DNA of 64,000 nt from Burkholderiaceae bacterium (GCA_947448415.1 CANFMT010000006.1:37101-101100); one strand, 5' to 3'. Positions 35,362 through 49,984 are shown, counted from the first letter of the stretch. A program made the numbers and translations. Notes: a model not told the origin generated them from the letters alone.

Positions 35362-35781
35362 ATGCATTATCAAATTATTCCCCTTGAGATGGGTTCCTTA
35401 GTGGAGCGTAATATATTTCAAAATAAGAATAAAGAAATTAAGTGCGGAGTAGCCTGGAAGTTAGGATCCGTATTAACCAATATCAAACCCAACTTTCTCA
35501 AGCTCTACGACCCTAATATTGGAATTTGCATTGATGATATTCCTGGCGGTGCAATCGGCAAAACTTATGGCGGAGAAAAAGTAATTTATTTTTCAGATAC
35601 AGTTGAAGAAGATGAGCAAGATGAGCTGACGGATATCTTTTACCAGAGCAATCGAAAATATTCAAAAAATTATGAAGACGTCTACCATGACTTGGGTTGG
35701 ATCAAAATCAGCTCAGAATCTTATATATTTGGCGAGCTTGAAATTAAGGAATTAACAGATGGGCCCATATCTTATAAATGA
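35362..35781 (+). CDS. Hypothetical protein (139 residues)
   Basis: A 139-residue soluble protein with no signal peptide and no family I recognise. It has a Gly-rich centre (DDIPGGAIGKTYGG) and an acidic segment (DTVEEDEQDELTD). CAGGAG stands about 9 nt before the ATG. Its stop overlaps the start of the secreted metallophosphoesterase by 4 nt, so the two are translationally coupled. Confidence 0.65.
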   Translation: MHYQIIPLEMGSLVERNIFQNKNKEIKCGVAWKLGSVLTNIKPNFLKLYDPNIGICIDDIPGGAIGKTYGGEKVIYFSDTVEEDEQDELTDIFYQSNRKYSKNYEDVYHDLGWIKISSESYIFGELEIKELTDGPISYK

Positions 35782-36758
35782 ATATGCAATTCAATAAATT
35801 AGTTTTCGCGGGACTGCTTTTATTCTGCTCTTACGCGTCTTTTGCCCAATCAAATGAGCGTTTCCAGTTTATCGCCTTGGGGGATATGCCCTACACCATC
35901 CCAGATGATTATTCTCGTTACGAAAGATTAATTTTTGAGATCAACCAGACTAAGCCTAGCTTCAGTATCTTCATTGGCGATACAAAATCTGGATCTACTC
36001 CGTGTAGTGATGAATACAATCAAAAAGTTAAAGGCTATTTCAATCAATTTACTGCCCCACTAATTTATAGTATTGGTGACAATGAATGGACGGATTGCCA
36101 TAGACCGCTTGCCGGATCTTATGATCCTATTGAACGCTTAGATAGCCTGAGAAGTATCTTTTTCGGCACTTCAAAAAGTTTTGGCAAGGCGCAACTTAAT
36201 CTAAGCAGACAAGCCGATATTGATCCAAAGTACAAGAAATTTGTTGAAAACTCTTACTGGGTAAAGAATCAATTTCTCTTTGTGAATCTTCATATCCCAG
36301 GATCTAATAACAACTTTGAACGAGATGAGCGCTCAAAAGCAGAATACTTTGAACGTAATCAGGCAAACCTAGCTTGGATAGAAAGCTCATTTGAACTGGC
36401 GAAAAATAAGGGCTATCTTGGTATCATTTTTTTCTACCAAGCAGATATGTTTTATACGCCAACACAAGCAGTTAAAGAGGATAGTGGCTACCGCGATACC
36501 TTGCATGCTTTTAGTAAAAACGCGCAGGAATTTAAGGGGCCTATTTTATTAATCCACGGTGATAGCCATCGACTCATCATTGATCAGCCTTTAAAAACCG
36601 TAGATCAGAAATATACCCTTGAAAATGTTCTTCGCCTGCAGGTGATGGGAGCAGAGCAAGTGCAGGCAATCAAGGTAGATGTAAATCCCAGATCTGCGCA
36701 ACCATTTGGCTTCACACCAATTCTGCTACGACAGAATATGAATCATCCAAAACCATAG
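35778..36758 (+). CDS. Secreted calcineurin-like metallophosphoesterase
   Basis: A 326-residue protein with a signal peptide (about 1-24, cleaved after SFA). Metal-site motifs appear in order: GDMPY (about 35-39), GDTKSG (about 66-71), GDNEW (about 98-102, replacing GNHE), HIPGSNN and a late GDSH. The D-to-N exchange order resembles periplasmic phosphoesterases rather than PlcP-type enzymes. Substrate unknown; phosphomonoesters or nucleotides are possible. Coupled by a 4-nt overlap to the preceding gene. No convincing PHO box was found in front of the pair. Confidence 0.78.
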   Translation: MNMQFNKLVFAGLLLFCSYASFAQSNERFQFIALGDMPYTIPDDYSRYERLIFEINQTKPSFSIFIGDTKSGSTPCSDEYNQKVKGYFNQFTAPLIYSIGDNEWTDCHRPLAGSYDPIERLDSLRSIFFGTSKSFGKAQLNLSRQADIDPKYKKFVENSYWVKNQFLFVNLHIPGSNNNFERDERSKAEYFERNQANLAWIESSFELAKNKGYLGIIFFYQADMFYTPTQAVKEDSGYRDTLHAFSKNAQEFKGPILLIHGDSHRLIIDQPLKTVDQKYTLENVLRLQVMGAEQVQAIKVDVNPRSAQPFGFTPILLRQNMNHPKP

Positions 36759-36777
36759 CCCCTTACTCACGGACATC

Positions 36778-36799
36778 AAAAAACCACCCGAAGGTGGTT
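36778..36799 (-). terminator. Rho-independent terminator of the Ntn-hydrolase gene
   Basis: On the minus strand AACCACC, loop TTCG, GGTGGTT, followed by a T-run (six A on the plus strand at 36778-36783). It may also serve the plus-strand phosphoesterase. Confidence 0.8.
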
Positions 36800-36837
36800 A
36801 TTATGACTTCTAAAAACGGGCAAGCCTGCCCTCCCAT

Positions 36838-37986
36838 TTATTGAAGAAATAGGCTGGTTGAATCGCCACCATCTGTAGCATTTAGCTTATCCCACATGAC
36901 AACCTTAACCTCTTTTACAGAAGCTAATTTCTTCAGATCAAATCTAGAGAAGTTCATGGCATAAATGGTGCGTATGTAAAACTGATTATTAGCTAGGTCA
37001 TTTAATACCGTAAAGTAAGTTGCCTCACTAGTTGGTAGTGCTGAAGCGCCCTCTGCCGCACTACCAGTACCAGGTAGGTCAATAGTGATATTTACAGGTC
37101 TATCAAAATTGTTCATGACATGCGCAAGATTCTGAATAGCTTGTTTTGGCGTCTTGGCTTTTTCAATATAAGTAGAATAGAAAGCGGCTTTAACAAAGCG
37201 ACCTGAGGAAGTTTGGCTACCAGGTAAATTTCCTAAAGCATTGCCACTATCGTAGGCGGCTACCTTGTAGTTGCCAAATTTTCCGGCATTTTTATCTACA
37301 TTGGTTAGCTGGGCATAGTTATTCAAGTTTTCCAAATGCCACGGGAATGCTGGTGTATTGGTCATCACGCCAACCGGATTATCGTAAACCTGCACCTGAC
37401 CATTGAAGAACTCAATCACAATGCCAGCACCAGTTTTATCAAAAAGGGCAAAGTGCACTGGGGCTTCTAAATTGGCCATGCTTGGAATTTTAGGCAGCCA
37501 TACGCTCACTTGATTATTCTGTAGAGCTTGCTTTACTTGCCCGACATTCTGAAAGTTACCAAGCGCCCACGCACCCATATCGGTTACAGCCAATACGTTT
37601 TGCGCACTAGAGTCTAACTGTGCAGAACGATTGCCCATGATCGCATTAACAGTAAATGACATGCCTTGATCATTTACGCCTTCATGTACAAAATCTTGCT
37701 TGCCTCCTGGGACCATTCCATAAAGAGTGGCAGCTAAAAATGCATGCTTTGTATTAAAAGTTAGACCTGACTGTCCATTTGGTTTCATGGACTCTATCCT
37801 TGATCCAGCTGGATAGTAGGTCAGACGATCCGGCTGCATTCCGGCGTACTCATTTGTTCTACCCTGATACACGGCACCATTGGCATCCCGAGTAATTAGT
37901 ACGGTACAAGCAAATGCTTGACCAACGGAAGAAAAAATAAGGGATCCAGCAATAAGAATGCTGGCAATAGATTTGAGCTTTTTCAT
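36838..37986 (-). CDS. Linear amide C-N hydrolase (choloylglycine hydrolase family)
   Basis: A 382-residue Ntn hydrolase of the penicillin V acylase/bile salt hydrolase family. The signal peptide (MKKLKSIASILIAGSL to AFA) leaves Cys27 (ACTVLITRDANG) as the N-terminal nucleophile; Arg and Asn/Asp of the family pocket follow in GRTNEYAG and VNAIMGNRS. The frame opens at 38022, but the ATG at 37986 begins the signal peptide and is preferred. Natural substrate in a free-living bacterium is unknown; acyl-homoserine lactones and N-acyl compounds are known for relatives. Monocistronic, ended by the hairpin at 36778. Confidence 0.85.
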   Translation of the reverse strand: MKKLKSIASILIAGSLIFSSVGQAFACTVLITRDANGAVYQGRTNEYAGMQPDRLTYYPAGSRIESMKPNGQSGLTFNTKHAFLAATLYGMVPGGKQDFVHEGVNDQGMSFTVNAIMGNRSAQLDSSAQNVLAVTDMGAWALGNFQNVGQVKQALQNNQVSVWLPKIPSMANLEAPVHFALFDKTGAGIVIEFFNGQVQVYDNPVGVMTNTPAFPWHLENLNNYAQLTNVDKNAGKFGNYKVAAYDSGNALGNLPGSQTSSGRFVKAAFYSTYIEKAKTPKQAIQNLAHVMNNFDRPVNITIDLPGTGSAAEGASALPTSEATYFTVLNDLANNQFYIRTIYAMNFSRFDLKKLASVKEVKVVMWDKLNATDGGDSTSLFLQ

Positions 37987-38088
37987 AATGAGTCGTTTCG
38001 CTTGGGAGTTGCACCAGGACAAATACTACCAGCTATGATTTTTATAACTAGGCCCCCATCATGCGGCAAACCCTTATATCTTGCTTCG

Positions 38089-38178
<90 letters not shown>

Positions 38179-38232
38179 GTACTACACTGAGTAAAACTTT
38201 AATGCTAATTATGCCTAAGTCTCTGTCAACTT

Positions 38233-38637
38233 TTATTCGCAGATGCCGGATAAGAGAAGTCCGCCAGAAAAAAATCCAAAAGGCTTCTTACCGCCTTTTG
38301 CAAACTCTTCAATGCTGAGATAGTCTACAAAAGCACCATTTTTACCAGCAGACTTTTGTATCCAAATCACTTTATAAGAATTACTTTCGCTTCCAGATGC
38401 TATTACCCTGGGCTTGATCAGAGTATCCATCACATCCCCAATGACTTCTCCGGTCTTTCTAATTACCGTAAATTCTTGGCCCACTCTTGGACTATCCTGA
38501 ACTATTACCAACTCCCCATTATTTTTGATGTGGGCGTCGCTTAATACTTCGCATCGATATATTTTTTCCGCAGCAAAAACACCTGAAGAAAGAAATACCG
38601 TACAAATTAAGAATGCAAATAAGGGGCGCCTATTCAT
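38233..38637 (-). CDS. Hypothetical secreted protein (134 residues)
   Basis: A 134-residue protein with a signal peptide (about 1-22, cleaved after VFA) and the mature start AEKIYRCEVLSDAHIKN. Two Cys, one near each end of the mature part (YRCEV, SGICE), could form a disulfide. No family recognised. Downstream of serS on the same strand with a 30-nt gap, so it may share the serS transcript. Confidence 0.6.
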   Translation of the reverse strand: MNRRPLFAFLICTVFLSSGVFAAEKIYRCEVLSDAHIKNNGELVIVQDSPRVGQEFTVIRKTGEVIGDVMDTLIKPRVIASGSESNSYKVIWIQKSAGKNGAFVDYLSIEEFAKGGKKPFGFFSGGLLLSGICE

Positions 38638-38667
38638 TTGAGTGAGCCCGATTAGTATTTACTAAAA

Positions 38668-39993
<1,326 letters not shown>

Positions 39994-40015
39994 TTAGGGG
40001 TTATTGGTTTTAGCT

Positions 40016-40699
40016 CTAGTTTAAGCGCAAGACTTCAGCTCCGGCAGGCGGAGTAAAGGTAAAGCGATTGGTAGGTAAATTTACATTTAACTGGATTTTA
40101 TCCAGGGTAACTAAAACAACGCTTCCTAAGCCATCGACTAATTCCAAGGCTTTTGGAAGACCATTTGCCATGCCAACTGAAATCTTTGTATAAGGCAGGT
40201 CATTTTTACTCTTAGCATTAGGATCTTTTTTAGGAACCAATCCGACCCACTTCATCCCCAGACGATCTTCGCCATCAATTAAATCGAAATGTTGATCTAA
40301 AGATGTTTCACCAAACAAAATGGCTGCTGGTGTGGTGGCTAACGCCTGACCAGCCGGGCGAAATGTGGCCTGATTTAAATCTTTATCCCACAAGATGAGT
40401 TGCTTGCCATCGGTAATCAGCTTTTGCTCAAATGGCTTTTGAGTATCCCAGATAAATTTACCGGGGCGCTGAAATACAAAGTGGCCCTGCGTTTGACGCA
40501 CCACTTTCAAACCCTTATCTTGAGGTTCATTCGCCTTAGGGATTCGCAGCTGTTGCTGTACAAAATCACCCTCTGCCGTTTTAGAGTTGCGAACAAATTG
40601 ACGTAATTGCTCCGCACCACCTTCATTTTGAGAGAATGCCGCTCCCGAAAATAAGACGCTCGCAATACTGATGGCTACTGCCGATAAAAATCTTTGCAT
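40016..40699 (-). CDS. lolA: Outer-membrane lipoprotein carrier LolA
   Basis: A 227-residue periplasmic protein: signal peptide about 1-23 (cleaved after AFS), then AEGDFVQQQL and FVFQRPGKFIWDTQKPFEQKL-like strands (split about 75-95) typical of the LolA half-barrel that shuttles lipoproteins to LolB. Six nt after ftsK. In many proteobacteria rarA lies between lolA and serS; it is absent from this spot. Confidence 0.94.
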   Translation of the reverse strand: MQRFLSAVAISIASVLFSGAAFSQNEGGAEQLRQFVRNSKTAEGDFVQQQLRIPKANEPQDKGLKVVRQTQGHFVFQRPGKFIWDTQKPFEQKLITDGKQLILWDKDLNQATFRPAGQALATTPAAILFGETSLDQHFDLIDGEDRLGMKWVGLVPKKDPNAKSKNDLPYTKISVGMANGLPKALELVDGLGSVVLVTLDKIQLNVNLPTNRFTFTPPAGAEVLRLN

Positions 40700-40705
40700 G
40701 AAACC

Positions 40706-44014
<3,309 letters not shown>

Positions 44015-44046
44015 GAAGCTCAGATGTTCCTTTGTAGTTCATCAAT

Positions 44047-44079
44047 AAAAACACCTAGCAATGCTAGGCGTTTTTGTTT
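44047..44079 (+). terminator. Terminator after trxB
   Basis: CCTAGC (44054-44059), loop AAT, GCTAGG (44063-44068), extended outward with one mismatch, followed by TTTTTGTTTT. Nearly identical in sequence to the terminator at 45036. Confidence 0.85.
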
Positions 44080-44091
44080 TAGGGGCGATAC

Positions 44092-44490
44092 TTAAACCCA
44101 GTTTTCAAGAGCAAGGTTTGGAACCCTCTCAAACTCAGACATATTATTGGTAACAAGAGTTAAGCCGTGACTTCTGGCGTGAGCTGCAATATGAATATCA
44201 TTTACTCCAATGGGCTGACCCGCACGCTCTAAAAAGGCCTTAATTTGCCCATAATGTTGAGTTGCAGTAATGTCATATGGCAAAACCTCTAGATGGCTAA
44301 TGAAGTCTTCAATAACATTGAGATTTTTTTCCACATGCGCACTTTTTTCGGCGCCATAAATCAGTTCTGCCAATGTAACTGCTGATATAGCCATACGATT
44401 AGCATTTTTGTTGAAAACTTTAAGCGCCTCTAGTGGTTTTCGCTTTATGACATAAACAACAATATTTGTATCTAATAAATACTTCAGCAT
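44092..44490 (-). CDS. vapC: VapC-type PIN toxin
   Basis: A 132-residue PIN ribonuclease: LLDTNIVVYVIK (about 4-15), a central AELIYGAEKS with the second acidic residue, and GVNDIHIAAHARSHGLTLVTNN (about 98-119) with the third acidic cluster. VapC toxins typically cut tRNA or rRNA. Its start overlaps the stop of the antitoxin gene. It differs from the orphan PIN protein at 3751. Confidence 0.93.
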   Translation of the reverse strand: MLKYLLDTNIVVYVIKRKPLEALKVFNKNANRMAISAVTLAELIYGAEKSAHVEKNLNVIEDFISHLEVLPYDITATQHYGQIKAFLERAGQPIGVNDIHIAAHARSHGLTLVTNNMSEFERVPNLALENWV

Positions 44491-44723
44491 TAGAGGGGCT
44501 CTCTATCGCCTTGCTCCTGGGAGCCTCTTTCATTCATGAAGTCTTCGCTTACGCCTTCTTCACTCAAGAAGAAGTTGTCCCACATATTTTCTATAGGTGC
44601 AATGATGCGCTCACGACCTTTTGATCGTACGTTAACCTTGCGCACATTTTCTGGTAATCGCATTTCTGCAGGCAATCTCACCGCCTGAGTACGGTTATTG
44701 GTGAACACTGTTGAAATAGCCAA
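44490..44723 (-). CDS. vapB: VapB-type antitoxin, TTG start
   Basis: A 77-residue protein: AbrB/MazE-like N-terminal DNA-binding half (AISTVFTNNRTQAVRLPAEM) and an acidic C-terminal half that would wrap VapC. The ATG at 44738 opens the frame, but GGAGGG at 44731-44736 overlaps codons 2-3 of that reading and sits 7 nt before TTG at 44723, where VapB homology begins. The TTG start is therefore preferred. TGTATAT occurs twice upstream (44740 and 44753), possibly part of an autoregulatory operator. Confidence 0.88.
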   Translation of the reverse strand: MAISTVFTNNRTQAVRLPAEMRLPENVRKVNVRSKGRERIIAPIENMWDNFFLSEEGVSEDFMNERGSQEQGDREPL

Positions 44724-44775
44724 AATTCGACCCTCCATATGTATATAGCAATTGTATATCGCACTTAAGCTAATT

Positions 44776-44982
44776 TCAACCCCTTTGAAGGGAAAGTTTG
44801 CCCTTATGGGGCATGAATGAACTTTTACATGACACTTCCCACTCTAGATCATCCTCCTTTTCATGTGCCAAGATTTGCATCTCCGCAACAAGATTTAATG
44901 CCCCAATATCAACAAAACCCTTTGGAAAAGTTTTGGAATTTGTAACATCCACGCGCACTTTAATTAACTCAATTTTTTGCAT
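44776..44982 (-). CDS. Small hypothetical protein upstream of vapBC
   Basis: A 68-residue frame (MQKIELIKVRVDVTNSK to GKLSLQRG) with ordinary protein composition but no recognised family and no Shine-Dalgarno sequence. It lies between the vapBC operon and the hppA terminator, in the roughly 1-kb segment bracketed by two similar terminators. The overlapping plus-strand frame is less protein-like. Confidence 0.35.
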   Translation of the reverse strand: MQKIELIKVRVDVTNSKTFPKGFVDIGALNLVAEMQILAHEKEDDLEWEVSCKSSFMPHKGKLSLQRG

Positions 44983-45035
44983 GAGTTAAATAATAATTAA
45001 ACCAAAGACCTGAGTATCGAAATGGCAATGCCAAT

Positions 45036-45064
45036 AAAAAACGCCTAGCAATGCTAGGCGTTTT
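45036..45064. terminator. Terminator downstream of hppA
   Basis: CGCCTAGC (45042-45049), loop AAT, GCTAGGCG (45053-45060), with A-run before and T-run after, so it works in both directions. It ends hppA on the minus strand and is a near-copy of the trxB terminator. Confidence 0.85.
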
Positions 45065-45108
45065 GTTTAATACGTTACTGCTACTGCTGCGTTATTTCAT
45101 TTTGCTAA

Positions 45109-47169
45109 TCAGCGACCAATCACTGGCAACAATGGCACGATGAGCAATGCCACAATGTTGATAATCTTGATCAGTGGGTTTACAGCAGGACCAGCAGTAT
45201 CTTTGTAAGGGTCACCAACTGTGTCGCCAGTTACTGCAGCTTTATGAGCCTCAGAACCTTTGCCGCCGAAGTTACCCTCTTCGATATATTTCTTGGCATT
45301 ATCCCAAGCACCGCCTCCAGTACACATTGAGATAGCTACAAACAAGCCCGTCACGATCGTACCCATGAGTAAGCCGCCCAACGCAGCTGGTCCTAATAAC
45401 AAACCAACAATAATTGGAGCAACCACTGGCAAGAGTGAAGGAACAATCATCTCTTTAATTGCTGCAGAAGTAAGCATGTCAACTGCTTTGCCGTACTCTG
45501 GTTTTGCAGTACCTTCCATGATTCCTGGGATATCGCGGAACTGGCGACGAACTTCTTCTACGACCGCGCCAGCACAACGACCAACCGCTTCCATTGCCAT
45601 AGCACCAAACAAGTAAGGAATCATGCCGCCAATAAATAGGCCGATGATCACCATGTGATTGGACAGGTCAAATGACACTTGCTGACCAATGGCCTCTAAT
45701 GCATGAGTGTAGTCAGCAAAAAGTACGAGTGATGCTAAACCTGCTGAACCAATCGCATAGCCCTTGGTAACCGCCTTAGTGGTATTACCAACAGCATCTA
45801 ATGGATCGGTAATGTCACGCACTGCTTGTGGCAAGCCTGCCATCTCTGCAATACCACCTGCGTTATCAGTAATTGGGCCATATGCATCAAGCGCAACCAC
45901 AATACCGGCCATAGATAACATAGCTGTTGCTGCAATTGCGATGCCATACAAACCAGCCAACCAATACGCTGCAAAAATTGCTGCACAAACGAAGAGCACT
46001 GGATAGGCAGTGGACTTCATAGAGATACCTAAGCCAGCGATGATATTAGTACCGTGACCTTTAGTAGATGCCTCAGCAATATGTTGCACTGGCTTGAACT
46101 GGGTGCCTGTGTAGTACTCGGTAATCCATACCAAACCTGCAGTAAGCAATAAACCTACTACCGTGGATCCAAATAAGCGCCATTGGCTGCCAGGTATGCC
46201 CAATGCATCATCAGGCATGATGAAGTTGGTCACGAAGTAGAAAGCAATTAGTGATAAACCACCTGCAATGATCAAGCCCTTATACAACGCTGGCATCACG
46301 TTTTTCATACCAGGAGTTGCTTTAACAAATGAGCAACCAATGATCGAAGCAATGATGGAAACGCCGCCAAGAACTAATGGATAAATAATGGCAGCTACAG
46401 GTGCGCCAGTAACCATCAATGATCCTAGTACCATCGTTGCAATCAGAGTCACTGCATAAGTTTCAAATAAGTCAGCCGCCATACCAGCACAGTCGCCAAC
46501 GTTATCGCCTACGTTATCGGCAATTACCGCAGGATTGCGTGGGTCATCTTCCGGAATACCTGCTTCCACTTTACCTACTAAGTCAGCGCCAACGTCTGCG
46601 CCCTTAGTAAAGATGCCACCGCCCAAACGAGCGAAGATGGAAATGAGTGAGGAACCGAAAGCTAAACCTATTAATGGATGTAAAACAGATGAGAGGTCTT
46701 GCCCTGCGCCGATAGAGACGAGGAACATAAAGAACAATCCAACCCCAAGAAGACCAAGTCCCACTACCAGCATGCCGGTAATAGCGCCACCTTTGAATGC
46801 AACATTAAGGGCCTCATTCATGCCTTTAGTTGCTGCTTCTGCTGTGCGAACGTTTGCCCGAACAGAAACATTCATACCAATAAAGCCGCAGGCACCAGAG
46901 AGAACCGCACCCACTACGAAACCGATAGCGGTCGCAAAATCCAAGAAGAGTGCCATGAGAATGGTTAAAACTACCCCGACTACTGCGATCGTTTTATATT
47001 GGCGCGACAAATAAGCCGCTGCGCCCTGCTGAATCGCCTCAGCAATTTCTTGCATCTTGGCATTGCCCGTACTTTGCTTCAAAATCCAGCTGCGCATCAC
47101 AAAGCCGTAAATCACGGCCAGGACACCGCACGCCAAGGCAAAATACAAGCCTAAAGTGACATTACTCAT
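45109..47169 (-). CDS. hppA: Membrane-bound proton-pumping pyrophosphatase
   Basis: A 686-residue integral membrane enzyme with about 16 helices that couples pyrophosphate hydrolysis to proton pumping. Catalytic-loop motifs include [25 protein letters not shown] (read at about 195-215) and [19 protein letters not shown]. The GNTTKA motif carries Lys where potassium-dependent enzymes have Ala, pointing to the potassium-independent class. GGGGAG lies 9 nt before the ATG at 47169; a TTG at 47184 is less likely. Divergent from the soluble pyrophosphatase gene. Confidence 0.96.
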   Translation of the reverse strand: MSNVTLGLYFALACGVLAVIYGFVMRSWILKQSTGNAKMQEIAEAIQQGAAAYLSRQYKTIAVVGVVLTILMALFLDFATAIGFVVGAVLSGACGFIGMNVSVRANVRTAEAATKGMNEALNVAFKGGAITGMLVVGLGLLGVGLFFMFLVSIGAGQDLSSVLHPLIGLAFGSSLISIFARLGGGIFTKGADVGADLVGKVEAGIPEDDPRNPAVIADNVGDNVGDCAGMAADLFETYAVTLIATMVLGSLMVTGAPVAAIIYPLVLGGVSIIASIIGCSFVKATPGMKNVMPALYKGLIIAGGLSLIAFYFVTNFIMPDDALGIPGSQWRLFGSTVVGLLLTAGLVWITEYYTGTQFKPVQHIAEASTKGHGTNIIAGLGISMKSTAYPVLFVCAAIFAAYWLAGLYGIAIAATAMLSMAGIVVALDAYGPITDNAGGIAEMAGLPQAVRDITDPLDAVGNTTKAVTKGYAIGSAGLASLVLFADYTHALEAIGQQVSFDLSNHMVIIGLFIGGMIPYLFGAMAMEAVGRCAGAVVEEVRRQFRDIPGIMEGTAKPEYGKAVDMLTSAAIKEMIVPSLLPVVAPIIVGLLLGPAALGGLLMGTIVTGLFVAISMCTGGGAWDNAKKYIEEGNFGGKGSEAHKAAVTGDTVGDPYKDTAGPAVNPLIKIINIVALLIVPLLPVIGR

Positions 47170-47352
47170 GCTTGAACTCCCCAAAGTTAATCATTTGTTA
47201 ATCATTATTGTTTTATATAACTTGCGCTTAAGGTAGACCCGGTTCTCGAAAGCTTTAAACTATGTCTTTAAGCCGTATCAGTATGTAGCAGAATTACCCC
47301 TGCGCCCCCTCCACGGGATCAGGGTATTTACTAATCATTATTCGGAGTATTT

Positions 47353-47889
47353 ATGAGTCTCGACAACGTCAAGCCAGGTAAAAAGATCCCTGAAAGCTTT
47401 AACGTCATTATTGAAATCCCAATGAACGCTGATCCAGTGAAGTATGAAGTGGATAAAGAGAGTGGCGCAATCTTCGTTGACCGTTTCATGGGTACCGCAA
47501 TGCACTACCCATGCAACTATGGATATATCAATAAAACGATTGCTGGTGATGGCGACCCTGTTGATGTTCTCGTAATTACTCCATTCCCACTCATTCCAGG
47601 TGTTGTGGTTGCTTGCCGTGCAATTGGCGTGCTGCAAATGGAAGATGAAGGCGGTGAAGACGCTAAATTATTAGCTGTTCCAGAAGACAAAATTTTGCCA
47701 ATCTATACCCACTGGCAAAAACCAGAAGATATGAACCCATTGCGCTTAAATCAAATCCAACACTTTTTCGAGCACTATAAAGATCTCGAACAAGGTAAAT
47801 GGGTAAAAGTTAGAGGTTGGGGTGGCGTTGCTGATGCTCATAAAGAAATTCTTGAAGGCATCGAGCGCTACAACAAAGAGCACGCTTAA
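47353..47889 (+). CDS. ppa: Inorganic pyrophosphatase (soluble, family I)
   Basis: A 178-residue cytoplasmic enzyme of the bacterial hexameric type, with [20 protein letters not shown] containing the DGDPVD metal motif (about 66-71), [15 protein letters not shown] and [10 protein letters not shown]. It hydrolyses pyrophosphate made by biosynthetic reactions. CGGAG precedes the ATG by 7 nt. The 183-bp region shared with hppA contains two TTAATCATT direct repeats and no clear PHO box. Confidence 0.97.
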   Translation: MSLDNVKPGKKIPESFNVIIEIPMNADPVKYEVDKESGAIFVDRFMGTAMHYPCNYGYINKTIAGDGDPVDVLVITPFPLIPGVVVACRAIGVLQMEDEGGEDAKLLAVPEDKILPIYTHWQKPEDMNPLRLNQIQHFFEHYKDLEQGKWVKVRGWGGVADAHKEILEGIERYNKEHA

Positions 47890-47935
47890 TTTATTATTTA
47901 TTAGTAGTTATTAACAAAGGCTTTGTGATTCTGAA

Positions 47936-49555
47936 GTGAGCTTACAAAAAATTGCTCTTGCCCAAATCAACCCATTACTGGGTGATTTGGTTGGTAACGC
48001 GCAACTCATTCACAAAGCCGCTCAAGATGCCTATTCTCAAGGCGCCAAGATCCTTGTAACCCCTGAGCTTTCGCTCACCGGCTACCCCCCAGAAGACTTA
48101 TTACTGCGCCCCGCTTTCATTGAAGCGGCGCACCAGCAGCTTGAGTCTCTGATGAAAGAACTGGCTCAATATTCAGACCTTACGGTAATCGTGGGTCACC
48201 CTAAACAAACATCTGCAGGTTTGCAAAATTACGCTTCGGTTTTGCAAAACGGAAAAGTGATTGCAGGCTATGCTAAACAAGAGCTACCCAATCACGAAGT
48301 GTTTGATGAAGTACGCTACTTCGTTCCCGGTGAGCAAGCTTGTGTCTTTGAGTGCTCAGGAATTCATTACGGATTGATTCTATGTGAGGATGCATGGCAC
48401 GATGGTCCCGCTAAACAAGCACACGCTGCTGGCGCACAAGTACTACTTGTTCCGAATGCATCACCCTATCACTTGAAAAAAGAAGCGCTACGCATTGATG
48501 TATTGCGCAGTCATATTGCGCAGACCAAAATGCCCTTGGTTTATGTCAATGCTGTTGGCGGTCAAGATGAATTGGTTTTTGATGGCGGATCATTTGCCCT
48601 AAACAGCCAGGGCGAAGTGGTTATGGCAATGCCACAGTTCGAAACCGGCTTAGGACTTGTCACAGCTTCCGCAGATGGTGAATTAGAAGAAGGCTTTATT
48701 AACCCTCCCCAATCTGTAGAGGCCCAGGCCTATCAAGCACTTGTTTTGGGAGTGCGTGACTACGTCAATAAGAATCGTTTCCCTGGGGTCATCATTGGCT
48801 TATCTGGTGGCGTAGACTCAGCTTTAGTCTTAGCGGTCGCCGTTGATGCCTTGGGAGCTGAAAAGGTGCGGGCCGTCATGATGGCGTCACGCTATACCGC
48901 AGACATCTCCTGGATTGATGCTCGCGAGATGGCTAAAAACCTTGGCGTGCAATACGACGAGATTCCTATTAGCGGACCCGTAGATGCTTTAGAGGCTTCA
49001 TTAGCGGAGCAATTTAAAGGTCTGAAAATAGATGCGACAGAAGAAAATATTCAGGCACGCGTGCGTGGCACCCTACTCATGGCGCTCTCCAATAAAACCG
49101 GAAGACTGGTTTTAACAACCGGCAATAAAAGTGAAATGGCAGTGGGCTACTGCACTTTGTATGGCGATATGGCGGGCGGCTTTGCTGTAATCAAAGATAT
49201 TGCTAAAACTTTGGTGTATCGCTTGTGCGCATATCGCAATAGCATTGCTCCAATTATTCCGGAGCGGATTTTGACGCGCGCTCCATCCGCAGAATTACGT
49301 CCGGATCAAAAAGATCAAGACAGTCTTCCCTCATATGAAGTATTAGATGGCATTGTTGAGCGCTACATGGAGCAAAATCAGTCGATAGCCCAAATCATTG
49401 CGGCAGGTTTTGATGCTGAGAGCGTTGAAAAGGTAACTCGCCTAATCAAGCTCAATGAATACAAACGCCGTCAGGCTCCGCCGGGTGTGCGCGTGACTAC
49501 CCGCGCCTTTGGCCGAGACTGGCGCTACCCCATTACATCGCAATTTAGAGCGTAA
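47936..49555 (+). CDS. nadE: Glutamine-hydrolysing NAD+ synthase
   Basis: A 539-residue two-domain enzyme making NAD from deamido-NAD. The N-terminal nitrilase-like domain (about 1-255) has the E-K-C triad (TPELSLTGYPPEDL, LKKEALR region and LILCEDAWHD with the Cys). The C-terminal synthetase domain has the P-loop SGGVDSALVLAVAVDAL (about 284-300). It starts with GTG. It follows ppa by 46 nt; pyrophosphate is a product of the reaction, so the neighbourhood fits. Confidence 0.95.
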   Translation: MSLQKIALAQINPLLGDLVGNAQLIHKAAQDAYSQGAKILVTPELSLTGYPPEDLLLRPAFIEAAHQQLESLMKELAQYSDLTVIVGHPKQTSAGLQNYASVLQNGKVIAGYAKQELPNHEVFDEVRYFVPGEQACVFECSGIHYGLILCEDAWHDGPAKQAHAAGAQVLLVPNASPYHLKKEALRIDVLRSHIAQTKMPLVYVNAVGGQDELVFDGGSFALNSQGEVVMAMPQFETGLGLVTASADGELEEGFINPPQSVEAQAYQALVLGVRDYVNKNRFPGVIIGLSGGVDSALVLAVAVDALGAEKVRAVMMASRYTADISWIDAREMAKNLGVQYDEIPISGPVDALEASLAEQFKGLKIDATEENIQARVRGTLLMALSNKTGRLVLTTGNKSEMAVGYCTLYGDMAGGFAVIKDIAKTLVYRLCAYRNSIAPIIPERILTRAPSAELRPDQKDQDSLPSYEVLDGIVERYMEQNQSIAQIIAAGFDAESVEKVTRLIKLNEYKRRQAPPGVRVTTRAFGRDWRYPITSQFRA

Positions 49556-49624
49556 ACAGCAAATAGAGTCAAATTTAGCAGTTCTTGCCAGTTCTAGGTA
49601 TGATTACTGCATTAGGGGGAATAA

Positions 49625-49963
<339 letters not shown>

Positions 49964-49984
49964 AAAACGAGTTAACGCATTAAT

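Noticed and set aside
36838..38022. Upstream start of the Ntn-hydrolase at 38022
   Set aside because: It would add 12 residues in front of a clean signal peptide that begins at 37986.
44798..44989. Plus-strand frame in the segment upstream of vapBC
   Set aside because: Overlaps the more protein-like minus-strand frame, has Ser/His-rich unordered composition and no ribosome site.
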